DNA of 7,678 bases. Origin: Pseudomonadota bacterium (lineage in GTDB: Bacteria; Pseudomonadota; Alphaproteobacteria; Rhizobiales; Hyphomicrobiaceae). Within the stretch, counting starts at the first letter, position 1. Each line of letters opens with the position of its first letter. The stretch is taken from the NCBI GenBank assembly GCA_023430845.1, contig JAEYYJ010000135.1, positions 1 to 7,678 of the forward strand. The letters are read 5' to 3'. The notes under the pieces were generated by a model. The model was not told the DNA's origin, did not search any database, and saw nothing but the letters and a program-made list of their open reading frames with translations. Position numbers and translations under genes: made by a program. This document shows positions 1-5,871 of the stretch, one piece after another.

Positions 1-27
1 CATTCACGCCAACACTCGAGGACCTCC

Positions 28-1194
28 ATGCCCGTCATCAATCGCGTCTCGGCACTCAAGGAAGAGATCACCGAATGGCGCCGTGACATCCATGCGCACC
101 CGGAGATCCTCTACGAGGTCCATCGCACCGCTGCCCTGGTGAAGGACAAGCTCACCGAGTTCGGCTGCGATGAGGTGGTGCCAGGCATTGGCCGCACGGG
201 CGTCGTCGGGGTCATTCGCGGGAAAACGAACAAATCCGGGCGCGTGATCGGGATGCGCGCGGACATGGACGCGCTTCCCATGCAGGAGCTGACCGGATTG
301 CCTTATGCCTCGAAGATCCCGGGCGCCATGCACGCCTGCGGACATGATGGGCACACGGCCATGCTGCTCGGCGCCGCCAAGTATCTTGCGGAAACGCGGA
401 ACTTCGACGGCACGGCGGTCGTCATCTTCCAGCCGGCCGAAGAAGGCGGCGCTGGCGGCAAGGCCATGGTCGACGACGGCATGATGGATCGCTTCGGCGT
501 GACCGAGGTGTACGGAATGCATACCGCTCCCGGTCTCCCGGTCGGCCACTTCGCCACGCGACCCGGCCCGTTGCTCGCTGCCTCTGATCGTATCGACATT
601 TCCATCGAGGGCGTTGGCACGCACGCCGCCAAGCCGCATCTCGGTATCGATCCCGTTGCCATCGGCTGCCAGCTTCACGCCGCACTGCAGACGATCGTCT
701 CGCGCAATGTCGATCCGGTGAATTCCGCGGTCGTGTCGGTGACCATGTTCCAAGCGGGCGACGCGATGAACGTCATTCCGCAGACGGCAAAGCTCGCCGG
801 CACTGTGCGTACGCTCAAGGAGGAGGTGCGCCAGATGGTCAAGCGGCGCATCGCCGAGATCTGCGACGGCATTGCCAAGACCTACAACGCCAAGATCGAG
901 CTCGATTACTGGGACGGCTATCCGGTGTGCATCAATCACGAGGCGCAGACGCGTTTTGCGGCCGGGGTCGCGCGAGAGATTTCCGGCGATGCAGCCGTCA
1001 ACGATGCAGCGCCGCCGGTTCTCGGCGGCGAGGACTTCGCCTACATGCTCGAAGCGCGGCCCGGCGCCTTCGTCTTCATCGGCAATGGCAATACGGCAGG
1101 CGTGCATCACCCCGCCTATGATTTTAACGACGAGGCGATCCCCGCCGGCGTCTCGTACTGGGCCCGCCTCGTCGAGACCTCCTTGCCGGCCTGA
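28..1194 (+). CDS. M20D family metallo-amidohydrolase (hippurate hydrolase / N-acyl-amino-acid hydrolase type)
   Basis: A 388-residue cytosolic zinc or manganese dependent amidohydrolase that cleaves an N-acyl group from an amino acid or a similar amide; the exact substrate cannot be read from sequence. Motifs appear in M20D order: RADMDALPMQE (77-87), the metal-binding ACGHDGH (103-109, ligands Cys104 and His106), FQPAEEGGAGG (134-144, catalytic Glu138 and ligand Glu139), MHTAPGLPVG (164-173, His165), GTHAAKPHLGIDP (197-209) at the lid/dimerisation domain (about 185-295), GGEDFAYML (333-341), and VHHPAYDFND (359-368, His360 as the last ligand). All expected ligands are present and the length is normal for the family, so it should be active. 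No signal peptide is seen. The start at 28 is backed by GAGG at 18-21, six bases upstream. It stands alone on this strand; the next gene begins over 550 bases later. Related names in use are HipO, AmaA and IAA-amino-acid hydrolase; sequence alone does not choose among them. Confidence 0.95.
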   Translation: MPVINRVSALKEEITEWRRDIHAHPEILYEVHRTAALVKDKLTEFGCDEVVPGIGRTGVVGVIRGKTNKSGRVIGMRADMDALPMQELTGLPYASKIPGAMHACGHDGHTAMLLGAAKYLAETRNFDGTAVVIFQPAEEGGAGGKAMVDDGMMDRFGVTEVYGMHTAPGLPVGHFATRPGPLLAASDRIDISIEGVGTHAAKPHLGIDPVAIGCQLHAALQTIVSRNVDPVNSAVVSVTMFQAGDAMNVIPQTAKLAGTVRTLKEEVRQMVKRRIAEICDGIAKTYNAKIELDYWDGYPVCINHEAQTRFAAGVAREISGDAAVNDAAPPVLGGEDFAYMLEARPGAFVFIGNGNTAGVHHPAYDFNDEAIPAGVSYWARLVETSLPA

Positions 1195-1201
1195 CAGGTG
1201 C

Positions 1202-1217
1202 GGCGGTAACAACCGCC
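1202..1217 (+). other. Short hairpin just after the amidohydrolase gene
   Basis: GGCGGT (1202-1207), loop AACA, ACCGCC (1212-1217): a perfect 6-bp stem with a 4-base loop, 7 bases after the stop codon. No T-run follows, so by itself it is a poor terminator. It may protect the 3' end of the mRNA or slow polymerase ahead of the stronger hairpin at 1258-1285. Chance occurrence in GC-rich DNA is possible. Confidence 0.35.
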
Positions 1218-1257
1218 TCGCCGCAGGCATCACCGCTCAGATCTAGCTAGTTCATCA

Positions 1258-1290
1258 AGCCGGTCGCCCCCCAAGGCGGCCGGCTAAATT
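1258..1290 (+). terminator. Probable intrinsic terminator of the amidohydrolase gene
   Basis: AGCCGGTCGCC (1258-1268) pairs with GGCGGCCGGCT (1275-1285), giving an 11-bp stem with one G-T wobble and a 6-base loop (CCCCAA). The weak tail AAATTCTT follows. The stem is strong and lies 63 bases after the stop codon, where a terminator is expected before an unrelated unit. The T-tract is poor, so termination may be partial or assisted. Confidence 0.55.
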
Positions 1291-1373
1291 CTTGCGCGCG
1301 CCATTGCCGGCCACGCCGCCCTTCTGGATCGCCGCCCCAATGGGCACCGGACTCGCGCGCGACGCACACACTG

Positions 1374-1404
1374 TTGCAGAAAATCTACCTTAGGTTGCTG
1401 AAAA
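1374..1404 (+). repeat. Paired direct repeat upstream of the porin gene, possible operator
   Basis: TTGCAGAAAA (1374-1383) and TTGCTGAAAA (1395-1404) match at 9 of 10 positions and start 21 bases apart, about two helical turns, so both face the same side of the DNA. The second copy also lies in a small inverted repeat, AGGTT (1392-1396) with AACCT (1403-1407). It sits at the AT-richer part of the long spacer before the porin. I infer a possible binding site for a regulator; no known operator is recognised. Confidence 0.3.
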
Positions 1405-1516
1405 CCTCTATGCACACGCAATGCGTTTGCCCAGAGCGTGCATCTCCACTATCACACAACTGTTGGTTGCGGCGACAGTGAGTCCTCCAGTCGAGGTCTC
1501 ATTGGTGATCGGCCGA

Positions 1517-1537
1517 GACGCGGTTGCAACCGGCGTC
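1517..1537. promoter_or_regulatory. Palindrome in the porin upstream region, candidate operator
   Basis: CGGTTGCAACCG (1521-1532) is a perfect 12-base palindrome. The flanks GACG (1517-1520) and CGTC (1534-1537) extend the symmetry, with one extra G at 1533. A symmetric site of this size suits a dimeric regulator; it could also fold in RNA if transcription starts upstream. No specific regulator is recognised. Confidence 0.3.
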
Positions 1538-1717
1538 GAGGCAGGTCGCAAGCGCAGGAAGCAAGCCCGGTGCTCATCTGGTCCTGCCGCGGGCCGCATG
1601 TGAAGACGAGTTCCGCGTTTGTTTTCAACGTGTTCTTTCGTGACGGCGCGTGCTTGAGGCGCGCGCGTGCGGCCTCGAAGGAACGCGAACGATAACCAGC
1701 CACCGGGCTGCGCACTC

Positions 1718-1736
1718 TGCTTCCGCGCTGGAAGCA
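1718..1736 (+). other. Hairpin just upstream of the porin ribosome-binding site
   Basis: TGCTTCC (1718-1724), loop GCGCT, GGAAGCA (1730-1736): a perfect 7-bp stem ending 11 bases before the GGAG at 1748-1751. Between the hairpin and the start is an A-rich stretch (AAAAAA at 1741-1746). A stem close to the ribosome site of an abundant porin mRNA may stabilise the message or affect translation. This role is inferred. Confidence 0.4.
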
Positions 1737-1760
1737 TCGGAAAAAATGGAGATCAGACAA

Positions 1761-3223
1761 ATGAATGGGGGATCGATGACGACACTCAGTCGCGTTTCGA
1801 TGGCCGCCGCTGCTGCGCTGCTAGTGGGTTTGAGCCCAGCGGCGGCCGCGGACCTTGGTGGTGGATGCTGTGCGGACCTCGAAGAGCGGGTCGCCGAACT
1901 CGAGGCCACGACCGCCCGCAAGGGTACGCGCAAGGTCAGCCTGACTATCTCTGGCCAGATTTCTCAGCAGCTTATGCACTGGGATGACGGCCACCAGAGC
2001 GATACGTACTTCTCGGGTCCAGGTACCTCGAACTCGCGTTGGCGCATGTCGGGCAGTGCCCGGATCTCGCCTGAGGTCACCGCTGGCTTCCTCTATGAGT
2101 TCGAGGCTTTCGCCAGTTCGTCGGCGTCGCAGAATCAGACGCTCGGCAGCGCACCGCCGAGCAATACCATCGGCAGCGGCACGGGACCGGACGCCGGTGC
2201 AACATCAGCAAACCTGCGCGAGGCCATGGCTTGGCTCGAGCATGGCCGCCTCGGCCGCGTGTCTCTTGGCCACGGCCTGACGGCTGCGGGCAATGTCATC
2301 ACGGTCGACCTGGCCGGCAAGGGCATGGCCGCATCCAACGATGTCCGCCTGCACTCGAGCGGCATGCGTCTGTTCAGCCGCGACCTCCACAATATCACCG
2401 GCAACGGGTATCTCGCGTCGGGCACGTGGGGCGGCTTCTTCCAGGGTTCGTCCGGTGACTGGCTGAATGAGCGTATCGAGCACATCCAGTACCGGACCCC
2501 GACCATCGCGGGCTTCACGCTCGGTGCCTCATGGGGCGAGGACGACTACTGGGATGCCGCGCTCCGCTACGCCGGAGAGTTCAACGGCATCCGCGGGCGG
2601 GCGCTCTAGGCTACAGTGTTCGGTCAGGTTACGAGGGTACGCCGGGTGATCTCTTCTGCTCGTCCGAGTGCAGCAAAAAGCTCGAGCAGCTCGCCGGCTC
2701 GCTCTCCATCCGCCACATGCCGACCGGCCTGTTCTTCACGGGTGCTGCCGGTAAGCGTGAGATGAAGAACCAGGACGGTGATGCTGGCGGGCTCGATATC
2801 GACCTCGGCCCTGGCCCGGATAGTGCCTTTAACCAGGGCGCCAACCGCACGAGCTACAGTTCGAGCTTCTTCTACCTCTCGGGCGGCGTTGCCAGGAACT
2901 TCTTCGGGCTCGGCGACACGGTGCTCTACGGTGAGTACAGCCAGTGGAAGGGCAACGGCCAGGATACGAACTTCACCGCCGACCTTCCGCCAACCGGCCC
3001 CTTTGAAAACGTCGGCATCGGGGCCTACGGCGGCAGCGGCAGTAAGCTGACGCATTGGGGAGTCGGCATCGTCCAGCACGTCGATGCGGCTGCGATGGAG
3101 TTCTGGCTGGCCTACAAGAACTACTCGCTTAGCGGTTTCGAATTCGACTCGATCTCGCAGGGCAGGATCGGCAACTTCGAGGATCTCCACCTCATCACCG
3201 CCGGCACGCGCATCCGCTTCTAA
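1761..3223 (+). pseudogene. Porin_2-family outer-membrane porin, broken by a one-base frameshift near 2595
   Basis: This encodes a trimeric-type beta-barrel porin for passive entry of small solutes across the outer membrane. Start 1761 has GGAG nine bases upstream; ATG at 1746 and 1776 are in-frame alternatives. Residues 1-30 form a signal peptide with a hydrophobic Ala/Leu core and an AAA cleavage site before DLGGGCC. Then come a short coiled segment DLEERVAELEATTARK (39-54) and alternating barrel strands beginning KVSLTISGQ. Frame one ends at TAG 2607-2609 after EFNGIRGRAL. The next frame carries on as AGALGYSVRSGYEG from 2597, through the FCSSEC cysteine pair and down to the C-terminal TAGTRIRF, whose final Phe is the usual barrel-assembly signal. 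Joining the frames with one restored base after Arg at 2592-2594 gives about 487 residues, a normal length. The lost base lies in the G/C-rich run CGCGGGCGGGCGC. As written, the product would stop mid-barrel; sequencing error and true mutation are both possible. The family call is firm, the broken status less so. Confidence 0.88.
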
Positions 3224-3250
3224 GCGGCGCTGCACACCTGACAAAAAAGC

Positions 3251-3276
3251 AAAGGGCCGCCCGCGGGCGGCCCTTT
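3251..3276. terminator. Bidirectional intrinsic terminator between the porin and the hflKC operon
   Basis: A perfect 26-base palindrome: AAAGGGCCGCCCG (3251-3263) and its exact reverse complement (3264-3276). Read on the minus strand, the stem is followed by TTTGCTTTTTT, a good U-tract, 10 bases after the stop of the DUF2065 gene. Read on the plus strand, it is followed by CCCTTTCATCTTGT, a weaker tract, 27 bases after the porin stop. It therefore serves two convergent transcripts, best for the minus strand. Confidence 0.9.
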
Positions 3277-3286
3277 CATCTTGTCC

Positions 3287-3472
3287 TCATCCCCGCACCA
3301 GCCAGACGATCGCGACGCCTATGGCGATTGCCACTACGCCGGATATGCGCACTGCTGGCTCAGGCGTTTCGGCCATCGCTTGCAGCAGCCGCGCCCCCAT
3401 GCCAGGGAACGCGGCCCACAGCAGGCCCTCGATGACGAGAACCAGACCGAGGGCCGCAACGAGATCGCTCAT
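3287..3472 (-). CDS. DUF2065 family small inner-membrane protein
   Basis: A 61-residue protein with two predicted membrane helices (about 4-22 and 42-59) joined by a short loop with PGMGARLLQAMAETPEP. The LVLVIEGLLWAAFP stretch near the N-terminus and the C-terminal WLVRG match my recollection of DUF2065 proteins, which are 55-65 residues long and are often encoded directly after hflC. Function is unknown. Its ATG overlaps the hflC stop (ATGA, 4 bases) and no strong ribosome site precedes it, so translation is probably coupled to hflC. Its stop lies 10 bases from a strong terminator, making it the last gene of the operon. Position suggests a role linked to the HflKC-FtsH complex, but that is inference. 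Confidence 0.88.
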   Translation of the reverse strand: MSDLVAALGLVLVIEGLLWAAFPGMGARLLQAMAETPEPAVRISGVVAIAIGVAIVWLVRG

Positions 3473-4371
3473 TGCTGTCCGGTAGCCGCGGCGGGAGCAC
3501 CAGCACCTGCCGGGCTGTTGAAGTAGCGGAAGAACTCACTTTCGGGCGACAACAGCATCCGCGTTTCACCGGACTTGATACCGGTCTCGTAGGCCTGCAT
3601 GGAACGATAAAAGGAGAAGAACGCCGGATCGCGGTTGAAGGCCTCGGCGAAGACACGGTTGCGCTCGGCATCGCCCTCACCTCGCATCTCATCCGACCGC
3701 CGCCGTGCTTCAGCGCGGATGGTAATCGCGTCACGATCCGCGTCGGCCTGAATCTTATTGGCGGCGGCTCGGCCCTCGGCGCGAAGCTCCTCCGCCTCCT
3801 TGAAGCGGTCGGCCTTCATGCGATCGTAGACGCTTTGAAGGTTCTTCTCAGGTAGATCGGCGCGCTTGATGCGCACGTCGACGACCTCGAGGCCGAAGCC
3901 CTGACCCTGCTTGTTCACCTCGCTGGCGATCTGCTTCATCAGGTCGTCGCGACGATCACGCACAATGTCGGTGAATGTTGCACTGCCGAGTACGCGACGC
4001 AGCGTTGACTGAATGATCGGCCCGAATCGCAGCGGCACCTGATCCTCGTTCGTCACCGCCTGATAGAACCTGAGTGGATCGTGAATCCGGTATCGCGCGA
4101 ACGCATCGACGAGAAGCAGCTTCTGGTCCGCCGCAGGGACTTCCTGAGGCGTCATCTCCAAATCGAGGATGCGCTTGTCGAAGTACTGCACCGTCTCGAC
4201 GACCGGAATCTTCCAGTGCAAACCGGCTTGGTTGATGATGCGCTTGGGCGCACCGAATTCCAGCACGAGCGCCTGCTCGTTCTGATGGACGATAAACAGC
4301 GAGAAGTAGGCGAGCAGCGCCGCGCCGCCGAGTACCGCGATTATGAAGGAGAAAATGGCACGCATGGTCAC
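3469..4371 (-). CDS. hflC: HflC, SPFH/band-7 modulator of the FtsH protease
   Basis: HflC pairs with HflK to form a large membrane-anchored periplasmic cage around FtsH, limiting its access to membrane-protein substrates. The 300-residue product has one N-terminal membrane helix (about 5-26), then VHQNEQALVLEFGAPKRI and GLHWKIPVVETVQYFDKRILDLE, typical of the HflC band-7 domain. The later KADRFKEAEELRAEGRAAA and the long charged helix to about 240 are the coiled-coil part. The C-terminal tail is Ala/Gly/Pro rich. The length is slightly under the enterobacterial protein (about 334). The start given is GTG at 4369-4371, overlapping the hflK stop as GTGA; GGGAG lies only 4 bases upstream. ATG at 4363-4365, 10 bases from the same site, is an equally good start and would give MRAIFSF. 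Despite the historical name, it is not itself an active protease. Confidence 0.95.
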   Translation of the reverse strand: MTMRAIFSFIIAVLGGAALLAYFSLFIVHQNEQALVLEFGAPKRIINQAGLHWKIPVVETVQYFDKRILDLEMTPQEVPAADQKLLLVDAFARYRIHDPLRFYQAVTNEDQVPLRFGPIIQSTLRRVLGSATFTDIVRDRRDDLMKQIASEVNKQGQGFGLEVVDVRIKRADLPEKNLQSVYDRMKADRFKEAEELRAEGRAAANKIQADADRDAITIRAEARRRSDEMRGEGDAERNRVFAEAFNRDPAFFSFYRSMQAYETGIKSGETRMLLSPESEFFRYFNSPAGAGAPAAATGQQ

Positions 4372-5504
4372 TTCGCTCCCTGAGGTTGCGGCTTGCGCTG
4401 GAGCTGGTCCAGAGGCAGGTACGGAACGACGCCAGATCCTCCGCCCTTGCTATCCAGAATGATCTTGTCGGCACCACCAAGCACGCGCTCCATGGTCTCC
4501 AGATAGAGGCGCTGGCGCGTGACGTCGGGAGCCTTCTGATACTCGGCCAGCACCTGCTCGAAGCGGGACGCCTGACCTCGAGCTTCCTCAACAGTCTGGT
4601 TCTTGTAGGCCTCTGCCTCCGCAATGATCCGGTTGGCGGCACCGCGCGCCTCCGGGACGATCTTACTGGCGTACGCCTGGGCCTGGTTCTTCAACGTCTC
4701 GAGATCGATCCTCGCGGCCTGAACATCTCGGAACGAATCGGCGACCGCAGAGGGCGGGAACACCCGCTGCAAGCTGATCTCATCGATCACGATGCCCGAC
4801 TCGTAACGATCGAGCGTATCCTGCATCAGCTTCTGCACCGAGGTCCGGACGCTGCCGAGTTCCGTCGTCAGGATCCGCTCGAAGTCGTTCTTGCCGATGA
4901 CCTCACGCATGGCGCTCTCGGCGACGTCCTTCACTGTCGATTCTGGATTCTGGATGCGGAACAGATACTTCTCGGCATCCTGAATGCGCCAGATGACGAC
5001 GAACGGCACTTCGACGACGTTCTCGTCGCCAGTCAGCATGCCGCTTTCCTCAGGGACGTTGGTCGTGCCCGTGCTGCCGCGGCGGACCACGCTCGAGCGG
5101 AAGCCCACCTCAATGGTGTTCTTGCGCGTCACCTTGGGGAGGCGCACTTCCTCGACGGGATAGGGCAGCCGGAAATGAAGGCCCGGCGGCTCCTGGCGAA
5201 CGAACTCGCCGAAGCGGAGCACAACGCCAAGCTCGTCCGGCTGAACGCGGAACGTGAATGCATAGAAGCCAGCGACCGCGATGCCGATTGCCGCGAGCAG
5301 GACGAGCAATGGCCCCGGAATGCCCGAGCCGGGCATGACTTGCTTCAGGCGGTCCTGGCTGCGCCGCAGAAGCTCCTCAAGATCGGGCTGCTGGCCGCCA
5401 CCACCGCCGCCGCCGCCACCGGACGGGCCCTGGCCCCAGGGGCCGCCGCCGCCGCCGCCCCCCTTCCAACCGCCGCCCCCGCCACCTTGATTGCTCCACG
5501 GCAT
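4368..5504 (-). CDS. hflK: HflK, SPFH/band-7 modulator of the FtsH protease
   Basis: This is the partner of HflC in the FtsH-restraining complex of the inner membrane. From the chosen start the protein has 378 residues: MPWSNQ, then a Gly/Trp/Pro-rich cytoplasmic tail (7-37) with runs of 6, 7 and 9 glycines, DLEELLRRSQDRLKQVMP (41-58), one membrane helix (about 64-84), and the band-7 domain from VQPDELGVVLRFGEFV onward. Helical segments with ARGAANRIIAEAEAYKNQTV lie towards the C-terminus. The start at 5504 fits because MPWSNQ plus glycines is the usual N-terminus in alphaproteobacteria and AAGGG (5512-5516) lies 7 bases upstream. The frame stays open to an ATG at 5582, but that would begin inside the leader hairpin and lacks family support. 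It is the first gene of the operon hflK-hflC-DUF2065. In many relatives the operon continues to a DegP-type protease; here it does not. Confidence 0.95.
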   Translation of the reverse strand: MPWSNQGGGGGGWKGGGGGGGPWGQGPSGGGGGGGGGQQPDLEELLRRSQDRLKQVMPGSGIPGPLLVLLAAIGIAVAGFYAFTFRVQPDELGVVLRFGEFVRQEPPGLHFRLPYPVEEVRLPKVTRKNTIEVGFRSSVVRRGSTGTTNVPEESGMLTGDENVVEVPFVVIWRIQDAEKYLFRIQNPESTVKDVAESAMREVIGKNDFERILTTELGSVRTSVQKLMQDTLDRYESGIVIDEISLQRVFPPSAVADSFRDVQAARIDLETLKNQAQAYASKIVPEARGAANRIIAEAEAYKNQTVEEARGQASRFEQVLAEYQKAPDVTRQRLYLETMERVLGGADKIILDSKGGGSGVVPYLPLDQLQRKPQPQGAK

Positions 5505-5539
5505 TACCACGCCCTTCTTCGCTTGTTGTTGGGAGATAT

Positions 5540-5587
5540 GCAGATGCCGGACGAATAGGCCCTGCTCAGCCTCATCCGGCATCCTGC
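5540..5587 (-). promoter_or_regulatory. Large hairpin in the hflK 5' leader
   Basis: GATGCCGGA (5543-5551) and TCCGGCATC (5575-5583) form a perfect 9-bp stem. GCA (5540-5542) and TGC (5585-5587) extend it past a single bulged base, and AGGC (5557-5560) with GCCT (5569-5572) can pair inside. It lies between the predicted promoter (5609-5638) and the ribosome site (5512-5516), so it would be in the hflK mRNA leader. No U-run follows, so it is not a terminator. A role in message stability or translation control is inferred. Confidence 0.5.
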
Positions 5588-5608
5588 TGTCTATATAGGT
5601 CGCAACAG

Positions 5609-5638
5609 CTTATAGGCTATCCCTTGCTCATATCGCAA
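5609..5638 (-). promoter_or_regulatory. Candidate promoter of the hflK operon
   Basis: On the minus strand TTGCGA (5638-5633) and TATAAG (5614-5609) are separated by 18 bases, a fair sigma-70-type match; transcription would start near 5602, leaving a leader of about 100 bases. A second -10-like box, CCTATATAG, follows at 5599-5591. Both boxes contain CCTATA, which resembles the -10 of alphaproteobacterial heat-shock (RpoH) promoters, but no clear CTTGAA -35 box is seen. Confidence 0.5.
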
Positions 5639-5745
5639 ATTACGAGGTGGTCATATTGCCGGGATGCGGGCTCGAGCGAGGGCGGGCATAGAGCCGTGGT
5701 TGCGACGGCCGAGCGGGCCGAGTATGAGTACGCCGCGCTTCGTGA

Positions 5746-5838
5746 CCATCGGCCGACCGGCGGATGGGTTGGCGCATCGAAACTCGGACGGTCCGACCGT
5801 CCGAAACTTTGGCAGTGGGGCACTGCAGGACAACCTGC
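5746..5838 (+). promoter_or_regulatory. Hairpin-rich leader of lysC
   Basis: Four stems lie in 93 bases before lysC. (a) CCATC-GCC / GGC-GATGG, 5746-5767, one mismatch. (b) TCGGACGGT (5784-5792) / ACCGTCCGA (5796-5804), a perfect 9-bp stem with loop CCG, flanked by the direct repeat CGAAACT at 5778-5784 and 5802-5808. (c) GCAGTG (5812-5817) / CACTGC (5821-5826). (d) GCAGG (5825-5829) / CCTGC (5834-5838). Stems c and d share bases 5825-5826, so they compete. This could be an attenuation-like leader or, for stem b, a DNA operator. No known riboswitch class or Lys/Thr-rich leader peptide is recognised, and I could not place a lysC promoter. Confidence 0.4.
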
Positions 5839-5871
5839 GGCTGTCGGGCGAGCGGACGCACCGGGAGAACC

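Larger units (their letters stand above)
1286..1760 (+). promoter_or_regulatory. Gene-free region of about 475 bases carrying the porin leader
   Basis: No reading frame here looks like a real protein: the short frames on both strands are rich in Arg, Ala and Ser, lack recognisable motifs and overlap one another. The region holds the direct repeat at 1374-1404, a small palindrome ACGCA-A-TGCGT (1416-1426), the palindrome at 1521-1532 and a hairpin at 1718-1736. I could not place a convincing sigma-70 promoter. Long upstream regions are common for abundant, regulated outer-membrane porins, so promoter and leader of the porin are the best reading. Confidence 0.5.

Noticed and set aside
4..1233. 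409-codon open frame on the minus strand opposite the amidohydrolase
   Set aside because: It is antisense to a gene with all M20D motifs; its translation is Arg/His/Asp-rich without any recognisable domain. Long antisense frames are common in high-GC genes.
1408..1760. Several small frames on both strands in the porin upstream region
   Set aside because: They overlap each other, have biased composition and no motif or good ribosome site; better read as non-coding.
2590..2609. Programmed ribosomal frameshifting in the porin gene
   Set aside because: No X-XXY-YYZ slippery heptamer in the right phase, and programmed shifts are not known in this porin family; a lost base is simpler.
5281..5490. 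Proline-rich small frame on the plus strand
   Set aside because: The proline runs are the complement of the HflK poly-glycine codons; no independent support.
4386..5558. 390-codon open frame on the plus strand opposite hflK
   Set aside because: Antisense to a clear SPFH protein; Leu/Arg/Ala-rich composition with a poly-Ala end derived from the glycine codons of hflK.
5764..5871. Upstream in-frame start for lysC
   Set aside because: It would add 36 residues unlike aspartate kinases and run through the hairpin leader; the start at 5872 has a good ribosome site.
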